From positions 682,001 through 746,000 of the forward strand of contig NZ_CP113088.1 of assembly GCF_026625145.1 (NCBI RefSeq): a stretch of 64,000 bases of DNA, given 5' to 3'. Origin of the DNA: Lacinutrix neustonica (GTDB lineage Bacteria > Bacteroidota > Bacteroidia > Flavobacteriales > Flavobacteriaceae). The notes below the pieces were generated by a model that was given only the letters and a program-made list of their open reading frames with translations, was not told where the DNA came from and made no database searches. The position numbers were made by a program, and so were the translations under genes. This document shows positions 53,168 through 64,000 of the stretch, in pieces; within the stretch, counting starts at the first letter, position 1, and every line of letters begins with the position of its first letter.

Positions 53168-55213
53168 TTATTCTGGATATTCTATTCTTAAATGATAAAT
53201 ATTTGCAAGCTTGCGCTTTAGCACTTTTTTTATGGCCTGAATTTCTTTAAAAGTTATATTGGCATTTAAAAATTGTCCATCTTCCATTTGTTTACTTAAG
53301 ATACTTTCTACAAAATTATCAATTTTTGTCGATGTGGGCTCCTTTAAACTTTTTGAAGCGGCTTCAACACTATCACACATCATTAGTATTGCCGTTTCTT
53401 TACTAAAAGGCTTCGGCCCTGGGTATGAAAAATCGTCGATGTCTACATTTTCATTGACCTCTTGTGCTTTCTTATAAAAATAATAAACACTGCTTGTACC
53501 GTGGTGGGTTCTAATAAAATCAATCACACGATCTGGAAGATTGTTTTTCTTTGCTATTTCTATACCGTCAAGGACATGATCTATAATTATTTTAGCACTT
53601 TCTTTTGGTGATAATTCGTCATGCGGATTTAATCCTGAAGATTGATTTTCTGTGAAATAGGTAGGATTATTCATCTTACCAATATCATGATACAGTGCTC
53701 CCACCCGTATTAACATGGCATTGGCTCCAATTTCATTGGCTGATGCTTCTGCCAAATTCGCAACGTTTAAGGAATGGTGAAAAGTGCCTGGAGCTTCATT
53801 AGATAACCGTTTTAAAAGTTTTGTATTGGTGTCTGACAATTCTAAAAGCGATACATCTGAGACCAATCCGAAAAGGTTTTCATAAATATAAATAAGGGGT
53901 TGTACAAATAAAGTCGCTAGACCGCACAGAATAAACATTCCGAAAGTTTCCCATTTTAAGGTATCAACACTGCCCTCATGAATAACAAAAAACGCAAAAT
54001 AGGCGATGATATAAACTAAGGTAATCTGTCCAACCGATATAAATAGGTTCGCGCGTTTATATAATTCTGAAACCGTTAAAATAGTGACTATTCCAGCTAT
54101 AATTTGTAAGAACATATATTCATAACTATTAGGCACTATAGAACCCAATAACAAAACGGTAATAACATGTGTAAACAGCCCTAAACGCGCATCAAAAAAG
54201 GCTTTTAAAACCAAAGGCAAAATAGCGATAGGTACAATATAAATATATAAAGAATTATAATTAACCAATAGTGTTGTTAGCAACACCATTAATAAAATAT
54301 TAAAGAATATAAAGGTGACTTTTGTATTGTTATTAAAGACTGTTAACCTATATTTTCTTAGAAATAATAGAAGCATTAGCAGGGCTAAAGCTACTAATAG
54401 TGTGTAGGAAAAAATGATTAAATTGTAATTTGATTCGTTCCAAACTTGCGATTTATATTCAGACTTTAACGAGGTTAAAATTAAAAATTTGTTGCCTTCA
54501 ACGACCTCTCCTTTAGAAATAATTAAGGTCCCCTTTTCAATACTGCCTCTTGTATAAGATATTTTACCCATTGCTTCCTGTAGAGCCTTTTCAGTTAAAT
54601 CCCTATTATAAGTCACGTTTGGTTTTATAATATTGAAAAACAAAGCCGTTAGCGGTTTTGAATAGACCTTTAAATTTGAATTTTCTAATTCCGAATCTAT
54701 TTTTTTGCTAACTTCAGATAGGTTATAAAGACTTCCAAAATCTGTTTTTTTCTTTTCAACCCGGTTATCTAAAATGGTGATGTTGGCATTATCTTTAATA
54801 GTGGTAATATCGTTTAGTACGCCATAGTCATACAGGTCCTTAATAATATCTCTTCCTATCCTTTTTAATCGGGACCTGTTCTTTTTTATTGAGTCCGGAA
54901 TGGCTTTATTAAAAGTGTTGTTAAATTCATTTAACACAAACGGCGCTACAGCGTTATCCAGTTCAAAATACCTGGTGCTATTCTTTTCAATATTATTTTT
55001 TTCTTGCGTTAACTCCTCTTCTGTTTTTTGAATCGCAAAATCGAAAGGGGCATAGAGTGTTTCAGACTGCCAAGGTTTTCCTTTTTCAAAATTATATTTA
55101 AATTTTCCGCTTTTAGGAAATAGGTAAACAATTAAAAAAGTAGTAGAAATAAAAAGAAGTGCTTTATATATTAGTGAGTGATTTTTATAGAATTTATTGA
55201 TTAAGTCCTTCAT
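53168..55213 (-). CDS. 7TM-HD family phosphohydrolase, PgpH-like
   Basis: About 681 residues from ATG 55213 (MKDLINKFYKNHSLIYKAL). One N-terminal membrane helix, an extracellular 7TMR-HDED domain (about residues 40-270), seven membrane helices, then a cytosolic HD domain: HHSLNVANLAEASANEIGAN, GALYHDIGKM and FIRTHHGTSSVYYFY. Relatives degrade cyclic di-AMP. Frame intact. An in-frame ATG at 55282 would add 23 residues without a conserved role, so I do not use it. Confidence 0.9.
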   Translation of the reverse strand: MKDLINKFYKNHSLIYKALLFISTTFLIVYLFPKSGKFKYNFEKGKPWQSETLYAPFDFAIQKTEEELTQEKNNIEKNSTRYFELDNAVAPFVLNEFNNTFNKAIPDSIKKNRSRLKRIGRDIIKDLYDYGVLNDITTIKDNANITILDNRVEKKKTDFGSLYNLSEVSKKIDSELENSNLKVYSKPLTALFFNIIKPNVTYNRDLTEKALQEAMGKISYTRGSIEKGTLIISKGEVVEGNKFLILTSLKSEYKSQVWNESNYNLIIFSYTLLVALALLMLLLFLRKYRLTVFNNNTKVTFIFFNILLMVLLTTLLVNYNSLYIYIVPIAILPLVLKAFFDARLGLFTHVITVLLLGSIVPNSYEYMFLQIIAGIVTILTVSELYKRANLFISVGQITLVYIIAYFAFFVIHEGSVDTLKWETFGMFILCGLATLFVQPLIYIYENLFGLVSDVSLLELSDTNTKLLKRLSNEAPGTFHHSLNVANLAEASANEIGANAMLIRVGALYHDIGKMNNPTYFTENQSSGLNPHDELSPKESAKIIIDHVLDGIEIAKKNNLPDRVIDFIRTHHGTSSVYYFYKKAQEVNENVDIDDFSYPGPKPFSKETAILMMCDSVEAASKSLKEPTSTKIDNFVESILSKQMEDGQFLNANITFKEIQAIKKVLKRKLANIYHLRIEYPE

Positions 55214-55302
55214 TATGAATTGAAAATTAATTTCTAATTTCAAATGTAACAAATATTGTTTTCTATTCTCTGTTATATTCAATTTATGCCTCCCATTTTT
55301 AG

Positions 55303-56525
<1,223 letters not shown>

Positions 56526-56538
56526 ATTTGGTAGATTA

Positions 56539-57288
56539 ATGCAATACGGCATTTGCAACTTAAGCATTGTTCCTTTAAGACTTGAAGCAGCAGACACTAG
56601 CGAAATGGTTTCGCAAGTGTTGTATGGTGATGTTTTTAAAATCATAGAAGAACGAAAATTTTGGTGTAAAATCCGTTTAGCATTTGACCAATATGAAGGT
56701 TGGATTGACAAAAAGCAATATATAGAACTATCGGAAGAAGCTTATGGTATCATCATCCAAGAGAAACCAAATTTATCTACAGATCTAATTGAGTTTATTG
56801 AAGATGACCATAAACAATTATATTCCATTCCTTTAGGGTCCACATTAAACGGATTAAAATTTTTAAATCATCATTTTGATGGCCATGCTTCTAACATAAT
56901 ACAAAGAAAAGAAGCGCTTATAAACACAGCTTTTTCCTATTTAAACACACCCTACCTATGGGGAGGTAAAACGCCGTTTGGTATTGATTGTTCGGGTTTA
57001 CCCGAGATGGTTTACAAACTTAACGGCTACAAATTATTACGAGATGCTTCGCAACAGGCCACTCAAGGTGAGGCTTTAAGCTTTATAGAAGAAAGTGACC
57101 CTGGGGATTTAGCCTTTTTTGATAATGCTGAGGGGCATATTGTACACGTAGGTATCATTATGAAAGACAACTACATCATTCATGCTCATGGCAAAGTTCG
57201 TATTGATCGATTAGATCATTCCGGTATTTATAATGTAGATAAACACATACACACTCATAAACTTCGTGTCATTAAAAAAATCATATAA
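56539..57288 (+). CDS. NlpC/P60 family cell-wall peptidase
   Basis: A 249-residue protein. N-terminal SH3-like domain (LYGDVFKIIEERKFWCKI, YEGWIDKKQY), then NlpC/P60: catalytic Cys in PFGIDCSGLPEMVY, His in HIVHVGIIMKDN, third residue His in YIIHAHGKVR. Hydrolyses gamma-D-Glu-meso-DAP-type peptide bonds. No obvious signal peptide, as for many Bacteroidota members. Ends before a strong terminator. Confidence 0.9.
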   Translation: MQYGICNLSIVPLRLEAADTSEMVSQVLYGDVFKIIEERKFWCKIRLAFDQYEGWIDKKQYIELSEEAYGIIIQEKPNLSTDLIEFIEDDHKQLYSIPLGSTLNGLKFLNHHFDGHASNIIQRKEALINTAFSYLNTPYLWGGKTPFGIDCSGLPEMVYKLNGYKLLRDASQQATQGEALSFIEESDPGDLAFFDNAEGHIVHVGIIMKDNYIIHAHGKVRIDRLDHSGIYNVDKHIHTHKLRVIKKII

Positions 57289-57320
57289 AAAAACCGCTTT
57301 TCAAAAAAGCGGTTTTTTTT
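57287..57320. terminator. Bidirectional terminator
   Basis: A-rich/T-rich flanks around a stem AAAACCGCTTTT / AAAAGCGGTTTT with a small loop. Works for the plus-strand NlpC/P60 gene and the minus-strand TPR gene. Confidence 0.9.
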
Positions 57321-57338
57321 ATATCGTTGAACGTGTTA

Positions 57339-58581
57339 CTAAAGGTTAAAATTCACTTTAATTTCTTTAGCTTTTGCCGCTTCTCCTACTGCCGAATAAA
57401 TATTCATAAGTGTTCTAGCAACGTCTGCATCTGCATTACCACTGTTCACTACTTTTTCTAAATAAGGAATCGCTTCTTTATAGACAATTTTACGTTTGGC
57501 AATTAATTCATCATAACGTTGGTTATCTGCACTAGAATTACCCAATCCATTCATTTCTTCTACAATAGCTTTATCTTCATCCAATATTAAAACAGCTAGA
57601 TTGGTTAATGCATTCACATTGTTTGAATCCAATGATACCACTTTCAAGTAGTACTTTTTCGCCTCTTCTTTCTTTCCTGCTTTTGAAGATAGAACCCCTA
57701 GATTAAATAATAAATCTTTATTTTCCGGGTCCCTAGCGGTAGCTTCTTTAATTAAACGCTCATACTCTTGAGTATCACCTAACTTGTAATAGATGTTAGC
57801 TTCTGTAATGACTAAATCAGAGTTTAATGGATCTGTAGCTCTCGCCTCTTTAATGGCAGTCAATGCTTCATCCATTTTATCTTGCTGAAGATAAATAAAA
57901 GCGATGTTTTTTGTGATTTCGGGAGCTTTAGATTTTGTATCTCTTTCGCCAGGAGCAATATGAGATTTAATTGTTTTTACATACAAATCTCTTGTTGCCT
58001 TATCAAAAACCTCTTCTTCACCAGTCTCTTTGTTTATGGCAAAATACTCCGTTTTAACTCCAGTATATCCTAATTCTTTAAGCTTTAAATAATGTTTTAA
58101 AGCGGCATCGAAATCTTGTCCACTTACTGCACTTACTGCTGCATAATATAAATACTCGGCATCAGCAGGAACAACTTCGTGCAAATTAGCGAAAGCCATT
58201 TCTGCTTCTTTAAAATTTTTATTTGTAAATAAAGTGTTTGCTTTTTGAAGTAAGTCATTTTCCATTAATTTTCTCAAATCTGCAACTTCATCAGCATAGG
58301 AATTTCCGAGATATATTTTCAAGACTTTCTACAGCCATCATTACCTCTTCGCCGGAACCAGCACCATTGGCAAAGAATGCTTTTCCTTTATTAAGATAAA
58401 ATTTCGCTTTGCTTTTATCGTCCATAGATGAAAGTAATGGCTCTAATTCTAAAACTGCAGCTTTAGCTTCTGCATAATTATTATTTTTTACTGCTTTCTC
58501 TAGCTCTCTTAATTCTTTCTTTTGTGCAAAAGAAAAAAAGGTTATCATTAATGCTAATGAGAGAATTAATTGTTTTTTCAT
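57339..58581 (-). CDS. Exported TPR-repeat protein, one frame break at a CCGGA site
   Basis: About 413 residues. Signal peptide (LILSLALMITFFSFAQ), then TPR units, for example ALLFNLGVLSSKAGKKEEA-like and NIAFIYLQQDKMDEAL. The frame slips at 58304-58310 (TCTCGGA for TCCGGA), restoring LENISGNSYADEVADL. Role unknown; TPR proteins act as scaffolds. It follows gyrA on the same strand after about 30 bases. Confidence 0.85.
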
Positions 58582-58612
58582 GTTAAATTATAATTTTTAT
58601 TTAAAGATTTTT

Positions 58613-61143
58613 TTATTCTTCTTCGTTAGAAGCAAGAGTCGTGCCATTGTCTATTTCATCCGGATTTTCAACGCCTTCAATACCTTCTTCAATAACTTCT
58701 TCGTCCTCATGCATCACTTTTGCAACTGCGGCAATAGAATCTTTGCCTTTTAAATTAATCAGTTTAACGCCTTGTGTCGCACGACCCATCACTCGTAAAT
58801 TGGCTACCGCCATTCTAATGGCTATCCCCGATTTATTGATAATCATTAAGTCATCCTCATCGGTTACACTCTTAATAGATACTAAGTTACCAGTTTTTTC
58901 TGTAATAGAAATCGTTTTTACACCTTTTCCGCCGCGATTAGTAATTCTATAGTCTTCTAGACTAGATCGTTTACCATACCCATTCTCTGATACGACAAGG
59001 ATGCCACTTTCCATATCGTCTACAGCAATCATTCCAATAACCTCATCTGTGTCTTCATTTTGTAAACGAATACCTCTTACACCGAAGCACTACGCCCCAT
59101 TGGTCGTGTTTTGGCTTCTTCAAAACGAATGGCTTTACCCGATTTTAAGGCTAACATAACTTGGCTTTCGCCTGTAGTTAATTTTGCTTCTAATAAAACA
59201 TCATCCTCTTTAATCGTAATGGCGTTAATACCATTGGTTCTTGGACGTGAATATTGCTCTAAAGAGGTCTTTTTAACTTGACCTTTTTTAGTCGCCATAA
59301 TAACGTAATGACTATTAATGTAGTCTTCATCTTTAAGATCTTGAGTACAAATAAACGCCATCACTTTGTCATCTTGCTCAATATTAATAAGGTTTTGAAT
59401 GGCTCTTCCTTTTGAAGTTTTACTTCCTTCAGGAATTTCATACACACGCATCCGGAAACATTTTCCTTTTTGAGTAAAGAATAGCATGTATTGGTGGTTA
59501 GTACCCACAAATAAATGTTCCAAGAAATCCTCATTACGCGTGGTTGATGCTTTCTGTCCAACACCTCCTCTATTTTGGGTTTTGTATTCATTTAAAGACG
59601 TACGTTTAATATAACCCGCATGAGAAATAGTAATGACTACTTGTTCATTTGGAATCATATCTTCGATACTTAAATCTCGCCCTGCATATTCAATAACTGA
59701 ACGACGCTCATCACCATATTTATCGCGAACAACCACTAATTCTTCCTTAATGATAGCCATACGACGCTCTTTTTTGTCGAGGATATCCTTTAATTCAATT
59801 ATCGTTTTCATTATTTCATCGTACTCTCCTCTTAGCTTGTCTTGCTCTAGTCCTGTTAATTGACGTAGACGCATTTCAACAATTGCTTTGGCTTGAATTT
59901 CAGAAAGTTTAAAACGTTCTATTAAGTTCGTCCTAGCTTCATCTGCATTCGAAGAGGCTCTTATTATTTTAATAACTTCATCTATATTGTCTGAAGCAAT
60001 AATTAAACCCTCTAAGATATGCGCGCGTTCTTCTGCTTTGCGTAGTTCGTATGTTGTTCTTCTTACTACAACATCATGCCTGTGCTCAACAAAATAATGA
60101 ATGAGCTCTTTTAAATTTAATAGTTGTGGACGCCCATTAACCAATGCAATATTGTTAACACTGAACGACGATTGTAATGCGGTATATTTATATAGTTTAT
60201 TAAGAACGATATTTGGAATGGCATCACGCTTTAACACGTAAACAATTCGCATTCCATTTCTATCAGATTCATCACGAATAGTAGCAATACCTTCGATTTT
60301 CTTTTCATTAACCAAATCTGCAGTCTTCTTAATCATGTCTGCTTTGTTGACCTGATATGGAATCTCATTTACGATAATACATTCGCGACCATGAACCTCC
60401 TCCAATACTGTTTTCCCCCGCATTACTATACGTCCTCGACCTGTATGAAATGCTTCTTTAACACCATCATAACCATAAATAGTTCCTCCTGTTGGAAAAT
60501 CCGGCGCTTTAATGTGTTGCATTAATTCATCAATCTCAATGTCATTATTCTCAATATAGGCAATGGTTCCATCGACAACTTCTGTTAAGTTATGTGGTGG
60601 CATATTTGTTGCCATACCTACCGCAATACCGTAAGCTCCATTAACTAAAAGGCCCGGAATACGTGTTGGTAAAACGGTTGGTTCCTCTAATGTATCATCA
60701 AAATTTAATTTGTGATCTACTGTTTCTTTGTCAATATCAGCAAGCATATCCTCAGATATTTTTCGCATTCTTGCTTCAGTATAACGCATGGCTGCAGGGC
60801 TATCGCCATCTACAGATCCAAAGTTACCTTGACCATCAACTAACATATAACGCAAACTCCATTCCTGAGCCATACGCACCATTGCATCATAAACCGAAGT
60901 ATCACCGTGTGGGTGATACTTACCTAAAACCTCACCCACAATTCTTGCAGATTTTTTATGTGCACTATTTGCTCTAACACCCAGTTCGTGCATACCATAT
61001 AGTACACGTCTATGAACTGGCTTTAATCCATCTCTTACGTCTGGTAAAGCACGTGACACAATGACTGACATTGAATAATCAATGTAAGCCGATTTCATTT
61101 CATCTTCAATATTGATTGGAATCAGTTTTTCTCCTTCTGCCAT
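58613..61143 (-). CDS. gyrA: DNA gyrase subunit A, one frame break at a CCGGA site
   Basis: Type II topoisomerase subunit, about 843 residues. Start at ATG 61143 ([18 protein letters not shown]). Conserved [20 protein letters not shown], quinolone-region [15 protein letters not shown], catalytic Tyr in [10 protein letters not shown], and C-terminal pinwheel repeats including the GyrA-box-like QNRGGVGQK. The frame breaks at 59081-59085: TTCGGT (minus strand) for TTCCGGT, restoring GRSASGVRGIRL. As gyrA is essential, the break is surely an error in the sequence. Confidence 0.96.
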
Positions 61144-61402
61144 ATAAAATATTATTTAGTTTTTATAAGTATTTCAAAACGTGCTAATATAAATATTTCA
61201 TTAGTGATAGTAGGCCTTGAAGCTTTCTTTTTTAAAGGTATTTATTAACAATTACGCCTGTTCTCTCTTAATAAGTATCTTGTTAATTGTTTTGATTTTA
61301 TAAAGTTTTTTTTGTCTATTAGCTACAGACATAATATTTAAGGAATAGTTTTTGCGATTGATATTATGATTTAGTAAATTTAATGCAGAAAGGAAACAAT
61401 TT
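61144..61402. other. Divergent intergenic region between gyrA and clpC
   Basis: 259 bases, AT-rich, between two divergently transcribed genes. A TTTTTTGTC and a TAGTTTTTG element occur upstream of clpC but not at the usual spacing, so I do not call a promoter. No TGATnnnnATCA and no RNA structure seen. Confidence 0.4.
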
Positions 61403-63952
61403 ATGGATGATAATTTTTCACCAAGAGTAAAAGATGTTATAGCATATAGCAAAGAGGAAGCACTTCGGTTAGGTCATGATTTTATAGGGACAGAACATTT
61501 AATGCTTGGTTTATTGAGAGATGGTAATGGGAAAGCCATTAATATATTACACGCCCTAGATATTGATTTAAATCATTTAAGGCGTAAAGTGGAAATTTTA
61601 AGTCCCGCTAACCCCAATGTAACCATCACCTCAAACGAAAAAAAGAACTTACACTTAACAAGACAAGCAGAACGCGCTTTAAAAACTACGTTTTTAGAAG
61701 CTAAATTGTTTCAGAGCACGTCCATCAATACAGCTCACTTGTTATTATGTATTTTAAGAAATGAAAACGATCCGACTACAAAGCTTTTAAATAAGTTAAA
61801 AGTGGATTATGATAACGTAAAAGAACAATTCAAGTCTATGATTACAAACGACGATAATTACATAGAGCCTAAAGCGGAGTCATTTCAAGATGATGATTCT
61901 CAAGCTAATGAAGGCAACGAGTCTAAAGACATTTTCAATACACCTACCGGAAAAGGTAATAAGAAGTCTAAAACACCTGTTTTAGATAACTTTGGGCGTG
62001 ATTTAACAGCAATGGCAGAAGAAGGAAAACTAGACCCTGTCGTTGGACGTGATAAAGAAATTGAACGTGTGTCTCAGATTCTGTCACGCAGAAAGAAAAA
62101 CAACCCCTTACTTATTGGTGAACCAGGAGTTGGTAAATCGGCCATAGCAGAAGGCTTAGCGAACCGTATTGTTAAACGTAAGGTATCACGTATTTTATTT
62201 AACAAACGTGTCGTGACTTTAGACTTAGCAAGCCTTGTTGCTGGAACCAAATACCGTGGCCAGTTTGAAGAGCGTATGAAAGCCGTAATGAACGAACTAG
62301 AAAAAAACGATGATGTGATTCTTTTTATTGACGAAATTCATACCATTGTAGGCGCTGGAGGTGCTACGGGAAGTTTGGATGCCTCAAACATGTTTAAGCC
62401 GGCATTAGCGCGCGGTGAAATACAATGTGTAGGAGCCACAACACTGGATGAATACAGACAATACATTGAGAAAGATGGCGCTCTAGAACGTCGTTTTCAA
62501 AAAGTGATAGTAGAACCCACTACAGTAGATGAAACTATAGAAATTCTAAACAATATAAAAAGTAAATACGAGGAACATCATAATGTATCTTATACAGACG
62601 AAGCCATTGTAGCTTGTGTGAAGTTAACCAATCGATACATGACTGAGCGTTTTCTTCCGGACAAAGCCATTGATGCTTTAGACGAAGCTGGATCCCGCGT
62701 TCACATAACTAACATCAATGTTCCAAAACAAATCATTGAGTTAGAAAAGAAACTTGAAGAGGTTAGAGTGACTAAAAACTCTGTGGTTAAAAAACAGAAA
62801 TACGAAGAAGCTGCCCGTTTAAGAGATGATGAAAAACGGTTAGAAAAAGAGTTAGCCATCGCACAAGAAAAATGGGAAGAAGACACCAAATTACATAAAG
62901 TCACCGTAACGGAAGACAACGTAGCAGATGTTGTTTCTATGATGACCGGGGTACCTGTGAATCGTATTGCGCAGACCGAAAGCAACAAACTAGCTAAACT
63001 TCCTGAGCTTATTAAAGGAAAAGTTATCGGTCAAGATGAAGCGGTTGCTAAAGTAGTGAAAGCCATTCAACGTAATCGTGCTGGACTTAAAGATCCTAAT
63101 AAGCCTATTGGGTCGTTTATCTTTTTAGGTCAAACAGGTGTTGGTAAAACACAGTTAGCCAAAGTGTTGTCTCGAGAGTTGTTTGATAGTGAAGACTCTC
63201 TCATTCGTATAGACATGAGTGAATACATGGAGAAATTTGCTATTTCTCGTTTGGTTGGTGCGCCTCCAGGATATGTGGGGTATGAAGAGGGTGGACAATT
63301 AACAGAGAAAGTAAGACGTAAACCTTATGCTGTTATTCTATTAGATGAAATTGAGAAAGCCCATCCCGATGTCTTTAATATGCTTTTACAAGTTTTAGAT
63401 GATGGGTATTTAACCGATTCTTTAGGTAGAAAAATTGATTTCAGAAACACGATTGTGATTATGACTTCAAATATTGGAGCACGTAAATTAAAGGATTTTG
63501 GTACGGGTATCGGTTTTGGTACGGCCTCTCAAAAATCTCAGGAAGATGCGAATGCCCGTGCAGTGATTCAAAATGCTTTGAAAAAATCTTTTGCGCCTGA
63601 ATTTTTAAACAGAATTGACGATGTTGTGGTTTTCAATTCCTTAGAAAAGGAGGATATCAATAAGATTATAGACATTGAATTAGACAAATTATTAGATCGT
63701 ATCACAGGTTTAGGGTATACACTTAAATTAACGAAAGCAGCTAAAGATTATATTGCAGAAAAAGGGTTTGATAAGCAATATGGTGCACGACCTTTAAAAC
63801 GAGCGATTCAAAAATATGTTGAAGATGCGTTAGCAGAAGAAATTATCACCGCTCAAGTTACTGATGGGGACGTGATAAAAATGGACTTGGATAAGAAAAA
63901 TGATGAAATAAAAATCACTATTGAAAAAGCTGAGAAACCAGCTGAATCATAA
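61403..63952 (+). CDS. clpC: ATP-dependent Clp protease ATP-binding subunit ClpC
   Basis: An 849-residue AAA+ unfoldase that feeds ClpP. Clp-N repeats at 1-150 ([20 protein letters not shown]), D1 Walker [14 protein letters not shown] and Walker [13 protein letters not shown], a UVR-type middle domain ([19 protein letters not shown]), D2 Walker [13 protein letters not shown] and Walker [13 protein letters not shown]. Length and middle domain fit ClpC rather than ClpA or ClpB. Intact; it is the last gene of the window. Confidence 0.95.
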   Translation: MDDNFSPRVKDVIAYSKEEALRLGHDFIGTEHLMLGLLRDGNGKAINILHALDIDLNHLRRKVEILSPANPNVTITSNEKKNLHLTRQAERALKTTFLEAKLFQSTSINTAHLLLCILRNENDPTTKLLNKLKVDYDNVKEQFKSMITNDDNYIEPKAESFQDDDSQANEGNESKDIFNTPTGKGNKKSKTPVLDNFGRDLTAMAEEGKLDPVVGRDKEIERVSQILSRRKKNNPLLIGEPGVGKSAIAEGLANRIVKRKVSRILFNKRVVTLDLASLVAGTKYRGQFEERMKAVMNELEKNDDVILFIDEIHTIVGAGGATGSLDASNMFKPALARGEIQCVGATTLDEYRQYIEKDGALERRFQKVIVEPTTVDETIEILNNIKSKYEEHHNVSYTDEAIVACVKLTNRYMTERFLPDKAIDALDEAGSRVHITNINVPKQIIELEKKLEEVRVTKNSVVKKQKYEEAARLRDDEKRLEKELAIAQEKWEEDTKLHKVTVTEDNVADVVSMMTGVPVNRIAQTESNKLAKLPELIKGKVIGQDEAVAKVVKAIQRNRAGLKDPNKPIGSFIFLGQTGVGKTQLAKVLSRELFDSEDSLIRIDMSEYMEKFAISRLVGAPPGYVGYEEGGQLTEKVRRKPYAVILLDEIEKAHPDVFNMLLQVLDDGYLTDSLGRKIDFRNTIVIMTSNIGARKLKDFGTGIGFGTASQKSQEDANARAVIQNALKKSFAPEFLNRIDDVVVFNSLEKEDINKIIDIELDKLLDRITGLGYTLKLTKAAKDYIAEKGFDKQYGARPLKRAIQKYVEDALAEEIITAQVTDGDVIKMDLDKKNDEIKITIEKAEKPAES

Positions 63953-64000
63953 AATAAATAATAATACCTATAAATTAAAAAGCTTCGATATGTTTTCATA

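Overview
The window looks like chromosome from a marine-type flavobacterium (Bacteroidota, Flavobacteriaceae). The DNA is AT-rich, recognisable promoters fit the Bacteroidota -7 element TAnnTTTG, and the gene set is typical of the group: flavobacterial LptD and TamB, a CbpM/DnaJ pair, 7TM-HD hydrolase, DUF4159, THUMP-like methyltransferase, a ligase-associated repair island and an HdrB/HdrC-like Fe-S pair beside MlaD. I cannot name the genus. No insertion sequence, prophage, CRISPR array or plasmid marker was seen.

Layout. 1-9.6 kb (mostly minus): CDP-alcohol phosphatidyltransferase fragment, MscS channel, CbpM/DnaJ, ArsC-like protein, DUF2892, an ABC exporter with adaptor, site-2 protease, CoA-transferase, WG-repeat protein. 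9.7-11.7 kb: minus operon TerB-like, thioredoxin, deoC, deoD. 11.8-20.7 kb: a plus-strand regulatory/stress block with a PAS-LOV histidine kinase, a receiver-Crp/FNR fusion regulator, four universal stress proteins, a membrane protein, a candidate small RNA and hemN. 21-29.5 kb: serB, two PH-domain proteins, Fe-S electron-transfer proteins, MlaD, amidase. 29.6-46.7 kb: lptD, ridA, a sugar-kinase-like ATPase, gap, pfkA, tamB, tsaD, rsmE and RNA/membrane genes. 46.7-52.7 kb: exonuclease, DNA ligase, Lhr-like helicase, PdeM. 52.8-53.1 kb: three tRNAs. 53-64 kb: 7TM-HD hydrolase, thiolase, NlpC/P60, TPR protein, gyrA, clpC.

Two signals stand out. First, nearly half of the protein genes, including gyrA, tsaD, pfkA and serB, carry reading-frame breaks. 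Almost every break is repaired by restoring one pentamer, CCGGA (TCCGG on the other strand), which appears as CCGA, CCGAGA, CCGTGA, CCAGGA or CCGTA. I count 42 such events against three elsewhere. I read these as systematic sequencing errors at a modified-base motif, not pseudogenes, so coordinates are given for the repaired genes.

Second, palindromes TGATnnnnATCA lie upstream of the kinase/regulator operon, of three other transcription units in the stress block, of a candidate small RNA and of DUF2892, with a degenerate copy upstream of the WG gene. In each case a TAnnTTTG-like -7 box sits about 33 bp from the palindrome centre, which puts the palindrome near -41, the class II activator position. 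The fusion regulator has an FNR-like recognition helix (E-T-x-x-R), no cysteine cluster, and a receiver domain paired with a kinase that has a LOV blue-light domain. My inference is a phosphorelay-driven, FNR-type regulon combining light (and perhaps redox or oxygen) input with universal stress proteins, anaerobic haem synthesis (hemN) and nucleoside/thiol metabolism.
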